DNA of 40,404 bases from Lachnospiraceae bacterium (GTDB taxonomy: Bacteria > Bacillota > Clostridia > Lachnospirales > Lachnospiraceae). The translations under genes and the position numbers were made by a program. How positions within the stretch are numbered: position 1 is the first letter of the stretch; each line of letters opens with the position of its first letter. The DNA lies in assembly GCA_017473905.1 (NCBI GenBank), contig JAFUJA010000006.1, forward strand, positions 1 through 40,404, given 5' to 3'. Below the pieces are notes generated by a model, which saw only the letters and a list, made by a program, of their open reading frames with translations, made no database searches and was not told the origin of the DNA. Positions 1 through 6,743 of this stretch are shown here, one piece after another.

Positions 1-1389
1 AAAACGGAGCTGGATTCCATGCCCACCGAGCTGGATATGCTACAGCGTCGTATTTTGCAGATGGAAATTGAGGAAGCGGCTTTGAAAAAAGAAGATGACC
101 GTATGAGTCAAGAACGTCTGAATGCTTTGCAGAAGGAACTTGCAGACATAAGAAGTGAGTTTGATGCCGGTAAGGCGCAGTGGGAAAATGAAAAGGCTTC
201 CGTGGAACGTCTGAGTAAGATTCGCGAGGAAATTGACCGTGTAAACGGGGAAATTCAGGTGGCACAAAGAGAGGGTCGTCTTGAAAAAGCGGCAGAATTA
301 AGTTACGGAACCCTTCCTGCTTTAAAGAAGGAATTGGAGGAAGAAGAGGATAAACTTGCCAAGAAGGAGCTTTCTCTTTTACATGAGAAGGTATCTGAGG
401 AGGAGATTGCAAGAATCATTTCCCGCTGGACAGGAATCCCCGTTGCCAAGTTGACGGAATCCGAACGGAATAAAACCTTGCATCTTGAGGAGGAGCTGCA
501 TGAACGCCTGATTGGGCAGGATGAAGGAGTTTCGCTGGTGACAGAGTCCATTATCCGTTCCAAGGCAGGTATTAAAGACCCTACCAAGCCTATCGGTTCC
601 TTCCTGTTTTTAGGACCTACGGGTGTTGGTAAAACGGAACTTGCCAAATCTCTGGCAGCCTCTCTTTTTGATGATGAGAATAATATGGTCCGCCTTGACA
701 TGAGTGAATACATGGAGAAGCATTCCGTATCCAGACTGATTGGAGCGCCTCCGGGATATGTAGGATATGATGAGGGTGGTCAGCTGACGGAGGCGGTAAG
801 AAGAAAACCTTATTGTGTTGTTCTTTTTGATGAGGTTGAAAAAGCGCATCCGGACGTATATAATGTATTATTGCAGGTACTTGATGACGGGCGTATCACT
901 GACTCTCAGGGAAGATGCGTGGATTTTAAAAACACCATTCTCATAATGACTTCCAATATCGGAGCAGCAGACCTTTTAGATGGTATGCAGCCTGACGGAA
1001 CCATTCCGGAAAGTGTCTGGGATGAAGTGATGGAGAAGCTGCGTCGCAACTTCAGACCGGAGTTTTTGAACCGTCTGGATGAAATTGTTCCTTTTAAACC
1101 GCTTACGAAGGAGAATATTACAGATATTTCCGCACTTGTGGTAAAGGACTTGAATAAAAGACTTGCAGACAGGGAAGTGACCGTGGAACTGACCGAAGCG
1201 GCATACGACTTTGTGGTGGATAACGGTTATGATCCGATTTACGGAGCAAGACCCTTGAAACGTTTTATCCAGAAGCATGTGGAAACCTTACTGGGTCGTA
1301 TGATTCTGGCAGGCGAAGTAAACTGCGGGGACAAGGTTTGTGTGGATGTAAAAGATGACAAACTGACTGCTTACGTAAAAGAACAGTAA
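1..1389 (+). CDS. clpB: ATP-dependent chaperone ClpB, 3' part
   Basis: Hsp100 disaggregase that works with DnaK/DnaJ to pull proteins out of aggregates in the cytosol. The reading frame is open from base 1, so the gene is cut by the window edge and the N-terminal domain and first AAA+ domain are missing. What remains begins in the coiled-coil middle domain (about residues 1-130, charged heptads typical of ClpB), followed by the linker motif RWTGIPVAKL and the complete second AAA+ domain: Walker A GPTGVGKTEL, Walker B VVLFDEVEKAHP, sensor-1 TSNIG, and the C-terminal GARPLKRFIQ sensor-2 motif. The middle domain distinguishes it from ClpA and ClpX; ClpC is less likely because no UVR-type linker is seen. 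It is followed by a GC-rich hairpin lacking a U-tract. Identity is firm; only the 5' end is unknown. Confidence 0.95.
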   Translation, partial: KTELDSMPTELDMLQRRILQMEIEEAALKKEDDRMSQERLNALQKELADIRSEFDAGKAQWENEKASVERLSKIREEIDRVNGEIQVAQREGRLEKAAELSYGTLPALKKELEEEEDKLAKKELSLLHEKVSEEEIARIISRWTGIPVAKLTESERNKTLHLEEELHERLIGQDEGVSLVTESIIRSKAGIKDPTKPIGSFLFLGPTGVGKTELAKSLAASLFDDENNMVRLDMSEYMEKHSVSRLIGAPPGYVGYDEGGQLTEAVRRKPYCVVLFDEVEKAHPDVYNVLLQVLDDGRITDSQGRCVDFKNTILIMTSNIGAADLLDGMQPDGTIPESVWDEVMEKLRRNFRPEFLNRLDEIVPFKPLTKENITDISALVVKDLNKRLADREVTVELTEAAYDFVVDNGYDPIYGARPLKRFIQKHVETLLGRMILAGEVNCGDKVCVDVKDDKLTAYVKEQ

Positions 1390-1396
1390 ATGAATA

Positions 1397-1441
1397 AGGC
1401 AGGAGTGTTTTCGGTTTGGAAGCCGGAGGATGCTCCTGCCT
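1397..1441 (+). other. GC-rich hairpin after clpB, no U-tract
   Basis: AGGCAGGAG (1397-1405) is perfectly complementary to CTCCTGCCT (1433-1441), and the interior contains a further TTCGG/CCGGA pairing. No run of T follows, so it does not look like a normal intrinsic terminator. It may protect the clpB 3' end or reduce read-through into the next gene. Function is inference. Confidence 0.4.
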
Positions 1442-1468
1442 GTTGAAGTGTCATAAAAGGAGTTTTAT

Positions 1469-1642
1469 ATGTTTCCGAAAGATCCCGTAATGCTTTTAAG
1501 CTTTGTGAATATGAAGCTGAGAGATTTTTATTCTTCTCTGGATGCCATGTGTGAGGATATGGATGTGGAGAAAGAAGAAATTGTAAGTAAGCTTGCATCC
1601 ATTGGATACGAGTATGATAAGGAGAAGAACAGTTTTGTCTGA
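1469..1642 (+). CDS. DUF4250 domain-containing small protein
   Basis: A 57-residue protein starting MFPKDPVMLLSFVNMKLRD, recognised as the DUF4250 family of short Clostridia proteins; function unknown. The start is an ATG preceded by AAAAGGAG at 1455-1462. The product is acidic and predicted helical, with no signal peptide, membrane segment or cysteine pair; the single cysteine is Cys28. Its last codons overlap the start of the downstream ASKHA gene (TTG at 1635), so the two are probably translationally coupled. Family assignment is from memory of the conserved N-terminus; nothing in the sequence gives a biochemical role. Confidence 0.8.
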   Translation: MFPKDPVMLLSFVNMKLRDFYSSLDAMCEDMDVEKEEIVSKLASIGYEYDKEKNSFV

Positions 1643-2858
1643 GGATTTGGTTGTAAGCATTCCTTCCGGTGGCTGCGTGGATTGCAGCAACTGCGGGTTA
1701 TGCGGTAAGAAAGTAAAAGAAAATATGAGTGTGGTTCTTGATGATGGAAAGAATATTTCGCCTGCTGCTACAGACGGAACTGCAGAAGGTTCTCCGATAC
1801 AGGAAATACCCACGGTGGTGGCAGTGGATTTGGGAACCACGACAGTGGGCATGTATCTTGTGAATGCCCTTACCGGCGAACAACTGGGGGTGTTTGTGGC
1901 ATTGAATCCCCAGGAATTACACGGCAGTGATGTGATTTCAAGAATTGCTTCCGCAGAAAAAGGACACAAAGAAGAATTGCAGAAGCTTATCATAGACCTG
2001 ATTGAGAGAGGTGTTGCCAAGGTTGCCACCAAAGGGAAACCGGAGATGATTGTGATTTCCGGGAATACCGTTATGGGATATCTCCTGATGGGATATGATA
2101 CTTCCTCTCTTGGGGTATATCCTTTTAAAATGGAGCATACAGGCAAGATGGAAACCGTGATTGCAGGTATTAAAACCGTGCTTTTGCCGGGAATTTCCGC
2201 CTTTGTGGGAGGCGATGCCCTGGCAGGTATGTATAGCCTTGACTTTCATAAAAAGGAAGAAGTTTCCCTGTTGGTTGACCTTGGAACCAATGCTGAGATG
2301 GTTCTGGGAAACAAAGACAAAATACTTGCCACTGCGGCGGCAGCAGGTCCGGCTTTTGATCAGAAGGTGTATGGCGCCCAGTTGATTTCAGGCGTTGCAA
2401 CTCTTTTGAAAGAAGGTAAAATTGACTCAACCGGATGTCTGGAAGATGCTTACTTTGAATCCGGAGCCACTGTGGGTAGGATGTTAATTACCCGGCAGGA
2501 AATCAGAGGACTTCAGGTGGCGAAGGCAGCAGTTGCCGCAGGCATCGGACTGCTTTTAGATGAATATGGTATTTCGGCGGGAGAAGTGGATAAGGTGTAT
2601 CTTGCCGGAGGGCTTGGTTTTTATCTGGATTTGGATGCCGCACTTGCCATTAAGCTGTTTCCGGAAGAATTCCGGAGTAAAATCGAAGTGGTAGGAAATA
2701 CTTCCCTTGCCGGTGCACACCGCTACGCAACGGCGTATAAAAGCGATGAAGCGGTGCCCGAGAAGGAGCTGGAAGAACTAATCGGTAAAACGGAGGAAAT
2801 GAATCTGGCAGAATTGCCCGGATTTCAGGAGAAATTCCTTTCCTCCATGAACTTTTAG
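1635..2858 (+). CDS. ASKHA-fold (RACo-type, DUF4445) protein with N-terminal cysteine cluster
   Basis: An ATPase-fold protein of the family that includes reductive activators of corrinoid proteins (RamA/RACo C-terminal domain, DUF4445). ASKHA phosphate motifs are visible: VAVDLGTTTVGMYL near residue 62, LLVDLGTNAEMVLGNKD in the middle, AAAAGPAF, and the late AGGLGFYLDLDAA. The chosen start is TTG at 1635, preceded by AAGGAG at 1619-1624 with 10 nt spacing; an in-frame ATG at 1593 lies inside the DUF4250 gene without a good ribosome binding site. With this start the protein has 407 residues, and Cys14, Cys17, Cys20 and Cys23 form a C-x2-C-x2-C-x2-C cluster like an iron-sulfur ligand set. Classical RACo carries a 2Fe-2S ferredoxin domain, which is absent here. 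No corrinoid methyltransferase is nearby, so the substrate is unknown. Confidence 0.8.
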   Translation: MSEDLVVSIPSGGCVDCSNCGLCGKKVKENMSVVLDDGKNISPAATDGTAEGSPIQEIPTVVAVDLGTTTVGMYLVNALTGEQLGVFVALNPQELHGSDVISRIASAEKGHKEELQKLIIDLIERGVAKVATKGKPEMIVISGNTVMGYLLMGYDTSSLGVYPFKMEHTGKMETVIAGIKTVLLPGISAFVGGDALAGMYSLDFHKKEEVSLLVDLGTNAEMVLGNKDKILATAAAAGPAFDQKVYGAQLISGVATLLKEGKIDSTGCLEDAYFESGATVGRMLITRQEIRGLQVAKAAVAAGIGLLLDEYGISAGEVDKVYLAGGLGFYLDLDAALAIKLFPEEFRSKIEVVGNTSLAGAHRYATAYKSDEAVPEKELEELIGKTEEMNLAELPGFQEKFLSSMNF

Positions 2859-2883
2859 ATAAAAGGTGAAAGCAGGTACATAG

Positions 2884-4224
2884 ATGGACTTATTTTCTTA
2901 TATGCGGGAAAACAAAATAAAACAGGATTCTCCCCTTGCGGCAAGAATGCGTCCCAAGACTCTGGAAGAAGTGGTGGGGCAGCAGCATATTATCGGTAAA
3001 GATAAACTCCTTTACCGCGCCATTAAAGCGGATAAACTGCAGTCTGTTATTTTCTTTGGGCCTCCGGGCACGGGTAAAACAACCCTTGCCAAGGTAATCG
3101 CCAATACCACAAGCTCGGATTTTACCCAGATTAATGCTACCGTGGCGGGTAAAAAGGATATGGAAGATGTGGTAGAAAAGGCGAAAAACACACTCGGGAT
3201 GTACGGCCGGAAAACCATTCTTTTTGTAGATGAGATTCATCGTTTTAATAAGGCACAGCAGGATTACCTTCTTCCTTTTGTGGAGGACGGTACGGTCATT
3301 CTTATCGGTGCCACAACGGAGAATCCGTATTTTGAGGTAAACGGGGCTCTTATTTCCCGTTCGGTTATATTTGAATTAAAACCCTTGGAAGAGGAAGATA
3401 TACGCAAGCTGATTGAACGTGCCGTGTATGATAAAGACTGTGGCATGGGTTCCTATGATGCGGTAATTGAAGAAGATGCGCTGGCTTTTCTGGCAGACCT
3501 TGCGGGAGGAGATGCAAGACATGCCCTGAATGCGGTGGAATTAGGAATTATGACCACGCCCAGAGGCGAAGACGGTAAAATTCATCTTACTGTGGAAGTA
3601 ATTGAGGAGTGTATTCAACGTAAGGTCATCCGTTACGATAAATCCGGAAACAATCACTATGATACGATTTCTGCTTTTATTAAAAGTATGCGGGGGTCCG
3701 ATCCGGATGCGGCGGTTTATTACCTGGCAAAAATGCTGACCGCGGGAGAGAGCGTTACTTTTATTGCGAGAAGAATTATGATTTGTGCTTCCGAGGATGT
3801 GGGAAATGCAGATCCGCAGGCACTTGTAGTTGCGGTAAATGCTTCCCTTGCGGTGGAACGTATCGGTATGCCGGAAGCCCAGATTATACTTGCCCAGGCA
3901 GCAGCTTATGTGGCCTGTGCACCGAAAAGCAATGCGGCAGTAAACGGTATTTCCGCAGCCATGGATTGTGTGGCAAAGAAAGGTGATTTGCCGGTTCCTT
4001 CCCATTTGCAGGACGCCCACTATAAGGGGGCAGCGAAATTGGGGCATGGCATCGGTTATCAATATTCCCACGATTATCCCAACCATTATGTGGAGCAGCA
4101 GTATCTTCCTTACGAGTTAACCGGTGAGAAATTTTATGTGCCGGGAGATATGGGCTATGAGCGTAAAATCAAAGAACATATGAAATTCATCAGAGAAGAA
4201 GAAAAGAAACGTAAAAAAGAATAA
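2884..4224 (+). CDS. rarA: Replication-associated recombination protein A (RarA/MgsA AAA+ ATPase)
   Basis: AAA+ ATPase related to clamp loaders, thought to act on stalled replication forks and recombination intermediates in the nucleoid. 446 residues, the usual size for the family. Visible motifs: N-terminal PLAARMRPKTLEEVVGQQH, Walker A FFGPPGTGKTT at about 58-67, Walker B ILFVDEIHRF, sensor-1 GATTENP, and the C-terminal tetramerisation/MgsA region with SMRGSDPDAAVYYLAKML and DLPVPSHLQDAHYKGA. The start is the ATG 25 nt after the ASKHA stop, probably the same transcript. The last 20 residues are very lysine/glutamate rich. Assignment is firm. Confidence 0.95.
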   Translation: MDLFSYMRENKIKQDSPLAARMRPKTLEEVVGQQHIIGKDKLLYRAIKADKLQSVIFFGPPGTGKTTLAKVIANTTSSDFTQINATVAGKKDMEDVVEKAKNTLGMYGRKTILFVDEIHRFNKAQQDYLLPFVEDGTVILIGATTENPYFEVNGALISRSVIFELKPLEEEDIRKLIERAVYDKDCGMGSYDAVIEEDALAFLADLAGGDARHALNAVELGIMTTPRGEDGKIHLTVEVIEECIQRKVIRYDKSGNNHYDTISAFIKSMRGSDPDAAVYYLAKMLTAGESVTFIARRIMICASEDVGNADPQALVVAVNASLAVERIGMPEAQIILAQAAAYVACAPKSNAAVNGISAAMDCVAKKGDLPVPSHLQDAHYKGAAKLGHGIGYQYSHDYPNHYVEQQYLPYELTGEKFYVPGDMGYERKIKEHMKFIREEEKKRKKE

Positions 4225-4245
4225 TATCCTTTTGGATAAAAAAGA

Positions 4246-4270
4246 AGAGCAGCCCTAAAAAAGCTGCTCT
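4246..4270 (-). terminator. Intrinsic terminator of the DUF4364 gene
   Basis: AGAGCAGC (4246-4253) pairs with GCTGCTCT (4263-4270) around a 9-nt loop. Read on the minus strand the stem is followed by TCTTTTTTATCC, a good U-tract, and the stop codon of the minus gene (4255-4257) sits in the loop. On the plus strand no U-run follows, so it should terminate rarA poorly. Confidence 0.75.
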
Positions 4271-4770
4271 GTTAAATATTGGTAAATGATTTCGTTTTTG
4301 TTCTGCCAGTTTTTACAGATGGAGTTAGCGATTTTTTCGGAAGGAACATAGAGGGTAAGCTCCACCATGTCCGTGTCTCTGTCTCTTGCACTCAAATCTA
4401 CCCGGTAATCCCCGCCTGCCAGAAGTCGGTAGTCGGAACGGATGGATACTTCATTTCTGTAAGCCATTTCATGTTCTTCCAGATAGGAATGCACATCTGC
4501 CTTGATGCCGCTGCTGATTTTATTCTCCAGCGCATGCAGGGTCTGTTCCCCTTCATCCGTAATAGAGTAAAGGGTGCGGTTTCGTAGGGTTTCCGACGTA
4601 ATCAGTCCGCCGGAATTCAAGTCCGAGAATACCTGCTGCAGGGTTAAAAAATCCGTATATCCTTTTTCCAGTATGAATTCACTGATTTGGGAATTGGTTA
4701 AAGGAAAGTTCACCTTGTCCAATAAATAAAGCACAACCAGCTTATATAAAGTAAAAGAGTTCTGAACCAT
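4255..4770 (-). CDS. DUF4364 family protein (winged-helix-like)
   Basis: A 171-residue protein of the DUF4364 family, found across Clostridia between rarA-type genes and rho. The N-terminal half (FTLYKLVVLYLLDKVNFPLT, then an S-x-I/L-x-E helix and LITSETLRNRTLYSITDEG) has the look of a winged-helix DNA-binding domain of the PadR/MarR kind; the C-terminal half is a beta-rich domain of unknown role. The frame is open to 4827, but a near-consensus promoter occupies 4799-4827, so the ATG at 4770 (MVQNSF, with CGGGGA upstream) is preferred. It is divergently transcribed from rho. Transcription-factor function is inference. Confidence 0.75.
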   Translation of the reverse strand: MVQNSFTLYKLVVLYLLDKVNFPLTNSQISEFILEKGYTDFLTLQQVFSDLNSGGLITSETLRNRTLYSITDEGEQTLHALENKISSGIKADVHSYLEEHEMAYRNEVSIRSDYRLLAGGDYRVDLSARDRDTDMVELTLYVPSEKIANSICKNWQNKNEIIYQYLTEQLF

Positions 4771-4798
4771 AGTTTGTCCCCGTTTTTCTTTTTGGATA

Positions 4799-4827
4799 AT
4801 CATATAACAAATTTTTGTTTTTTTCAA
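4799..4827 (-). promoter_or_regulatory. SigA-type promoter of the DUF4364 gene
   Basis: Minus-strand TTGAAA (4822-4827) and TATGAT (4799-4804) are separated by exactly 17 bp. The expected start point near 4792 gives a leader of about 22 nt to the ATG at 4770 and rules out the upstream in-frame start. Confidence 0.65.
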
Positions 4828-4838
4828 TCAAAAAGGGT

Positions 4839-4867
4839 TTGCTTTTTTAATATGGCTATTGTATAAT
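4839..4867 (+). promoter_or_regulatory. SigA-type promoter of rho
   Basis: TTGCTT (4839-4844), 17 bp, then a perfect TATAAT (4862-4867). The leader to the rho ATG is about 80 nt, long enough for autoregulation, although no specific attenuator structure is obvious. Confidence 0.75.
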
Positions 4868-4952
4868 GAGTGCGATTTCAAAACACTTTCATAGGATAAT
4901 TCATCCGTAAATCCCAATGATGACGAACAGAATAGTGAGCAGGAGGTAGTTT

Positions 4953-6338
4953 ATGCGGGAAAAATATGAATCTTTAAGCACAACGGTTTTACGTGATTTG
5001 GTTAAAAGTTTAGGCGTAAAAGGTTTTTCAACCATGAAAAAAGATGAATTGGTAGATGTTCTTGTGCAGAAAGAAACAGAACAAAAAGGAACCGAGGCTC
5101 CTGCAGGGAATGCGGAAGGAGAACATCAGGAAAACAATAGAACCGCAGAAGTGCAGAATGCGGTAAAACAGGAAAATGCAGAAGATGGCCGGAAAGAGAT
5201 TAACAATGAACTTGACAGCGGTCAGGTGGCACGGGGCATCCTCGAAGTAATGCAGGACGGATTCGGTTTTATCCGCTGCGAGAATTTTCTTCCCGGTGAA
5301 AATGATGTGTATGTGGCACCCAGCCAGATTCGTCGTTTTGGCTTAAAAACGGGAGATATCGTGGAAGGTAATACCAGAATCAAAACCCAGAATGAAAAGT
5401 TTTCAGCACTTTTATATATTAAAAGCGTAAACGGGTATTCACCGGAGGCGGCAAGCCGCAGAGGGAATTTTGAAGATATGACACCGATTTTTCCTGATGA
5501 GAAAATCAATCTGGAGTATCCCGGTGCGCCGATTTCCATGAGAATCATGGATTTAATCAGTCCTGTGGGAAAAGGACAGAGAGGCATGATTGTTTCACCG
5601 CCAAAAGCAGGTAAAACAACGCTTCTTAAGGATGTTGCCAAGTGCGTAAAACGTTCCAATCCCGGGATGCACATGATTATTCTGTTGATTGACGAGCGTC
5701 CCGAGGAAGTAACGGATATCCGGGAAGCAATTGAGGGACCTGAGGTGGAAGTAATATATTCTACCTTTGATGAGACTCCGGAACATCATAAAAGAGTAGC
5801 GGAAATGGTTATTGAACGGGCAAAAAGACTTGTGGAGCACAAGCAGGATGTTATCATCCTTTTAGACAGTATTACCCGTCTTACCCGTGCATACAATCAG
5901 GTAATTCCTCCCAGCGGAAGAACTTTGTCAGGTGGTCTTGACCCGGCAGCGTTACATATGCCTAAGCGTTTCTTCGGTGCAGCAAGAAATATGCGTGAAG
6001 GCGGCAGTCTTACCATTCTTGCAACTGCCCTTGTGGAAACCGGAAGTAAGATGGATGACGTGGTGTATGAGGAATTTAAGGGAACCGGTAACATGGAAAT
6101 GGTGCTTGACCGTAAACTTTCCGAACGTCGTGTTTTCCCTGCAATTGATATTCCGAAGTCCGGCACCAGAAGAGAAGACTTACTGTTAAACGGAGAGGAA
6201 TTGGAAGCAATCAATTCCATGCGTAAGGCATTTAACGGTATGCGCCCCGAAGAGGCGGTAGATAAGGTCATCGATTTGTTCTCAAGCACCCGTACAAACA
6301 GGGAGTTTGTGGATATGATGACAAAGATTCACTGGTAA
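4953..6338 (+). CDS. rho: Transcription termination factor Rho
   Basis: Hexameric RNA helicase that ends transcription at Rho-dependent sites. 461 residues. An N-terminal SAP-like helical module (residues 5-40) is followed by a charged, low-complexity insertion (about 41-88), typical of Rho from Clostridia and Actinobacteria. Then come the cold-shock RNA-binding domain (GILEVMQDGFGFIRCENF, 95-112) and the RecA-like ATPase core with Walker A PPKAGKTT at 216-223, IDERPEEVTD, Walker B VIILLDSITRLTRAYN, and the Q/R-loop region. Start: ATG with AGGAGGT at 4941-4947. It has its own promoter and no clear terminator before the rpmE promoter. Assignment is firm. Confidence 0.97.
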   Translation: MREKYESLSTTVLRDLVKSLGVKGFSTMKKDELVDVLVQKETEQKGTEAPAGNAEGEHQENNRTAEVQNAVKQENAEDGRKEINNELDSGQVARGILEVMQDGFGFIRCENFLPGENDVYVAPSQIRRFGLKTGDIVEGNTRIKTQNEKFSALLYIKSVNGYSPEAASRRGNFEDMTPIFPDEKINLEYPGAPISMRIMDLISPVGKGQRGMIVSPPKAGKTTLLKDVAKCVKRSNPGMHMIILLIDERPEEVTDIREAIEGPEVEVIYSTFDETPEHHKRVAEMVIERAKRLVEHKQDVIILLDSITRLTRAYNQVIPPSGRTLSGGLDPAALHMPKRFFGAARNMREGGSLTILATALVETGSKMDDVVYEEFKGTGNMEMVLDRKLSERRVFPAIDIPKSGTRREDLLLNGEELEAINSMRKAFNGMRPEEAVDKVIDLFSSTRTNREFVDMMTKIHW

Positions 6339-6351
6339 TTAAAAAAAGTGC

Positions 6352-6380
6352 TTGCAATCATCAAAAGTGCATGTTATAAT
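6352..6380 (+). promoter_or_regulatory. SigA-type promoter of rpmE
   Basis: TTGCAA (6352-6357), 17 bp, TATAAT (6375-6380). It lies immediately after the rho stop codon and about 55 nt upstream of the rpmE start. Confidence 0.75.
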
Positions 6381-6441
6381 GAACAAGCTGTTTGTAATGA
6401 CGCAAAAATAGGTTATTTTTAACATAGAGAGGTGAGAAGAA

Positions 6442-6648
6442 ATGAGAGAAGGAATTCATCCTGAATACTATCAGGCAACTGTAACCTGTAACTGTGGCAA
6501 CACATTTGTAACCGGATCTACAAAGAAAGAAATTCACGTGGAAGTATGTTCCAAGTGCCATTCTTTCTACACAGGTCAGCAGAAGGCTACACAGGCTCGT
6601 GGACGTATTGATAAGTTCAACAAGAAGTATGGTGTAGAAAGCAAATAA
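6442..6648 (+). CDS. rpmE: 50S ribosomal protein L31
   Basis: Small protein of the large ribosomal subunit, 68 residues, at the inter-subunit bridge. It starts [10 protein letters not shown] and carries the zinc-binding cysteines of the C+ (zinc-containing) form: Cys16, Cys18, Cys36 and Cys39. Start supported by GAGGTGAG upstream. It has its own promoter and is followed by an intrinsic terminator, so it is expressed as a single gene with possible read-through into the DUF1385-prmC-prfA genes. Assignment is firm. Confidence 0.97.
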   Translation: MREGIHPEYYQATVTCNCGNTFVTGSTKKEIHVEVCSKCHSFYTGQQKATQARGRIDKFNKKYGVESK

Positions 6649-6658
6649 GGCGACATGA

Positions 6659-6693
6659 AAGGTTGAGGTAGTTAATATCTCAACCTTATTTTT
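6659..6693 (+). terminator. Intrinsic terminator after rpmE
   Basis: AAGGTTGAG (6659-6667) pairs with CTCAACCTT (6679-6687) and is followed by ATTTTTA. The U-tract also forms the 5' arm of a second hairpin (6689-6723). Confidence 0.75.
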
Positions 6694-6723
6694 ACTTCAT
6701 AGGAAGTTAAAATGAAGTAAAAA
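6689..6723 (+). repeat. AT-rich inverted repeat sharing the rpmE terminator U-tract
   Basis: TTTTTACTTCAT (6689-6700) and ATGAAGTAAAAA (6712-6723) are a perfect 12-bp inverted repeat with an 11-nt loop, 20 nt upstream of the DUF1385 gene. Its left arm begins in the U-tract of the preceding terminator. It could influence termination efficiency or the stability of the downstream message. Confidence 0.6.
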
Positions 6724-6743
6724 TCACTCTCAAGAGGTGCGAC

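Noticed and set aside
1390-1446. 18-codon frame directly after clpB
   Set aside because: It spans the post-clpB hairpin, lacks a ribosome binding site and shows no protein-like features.
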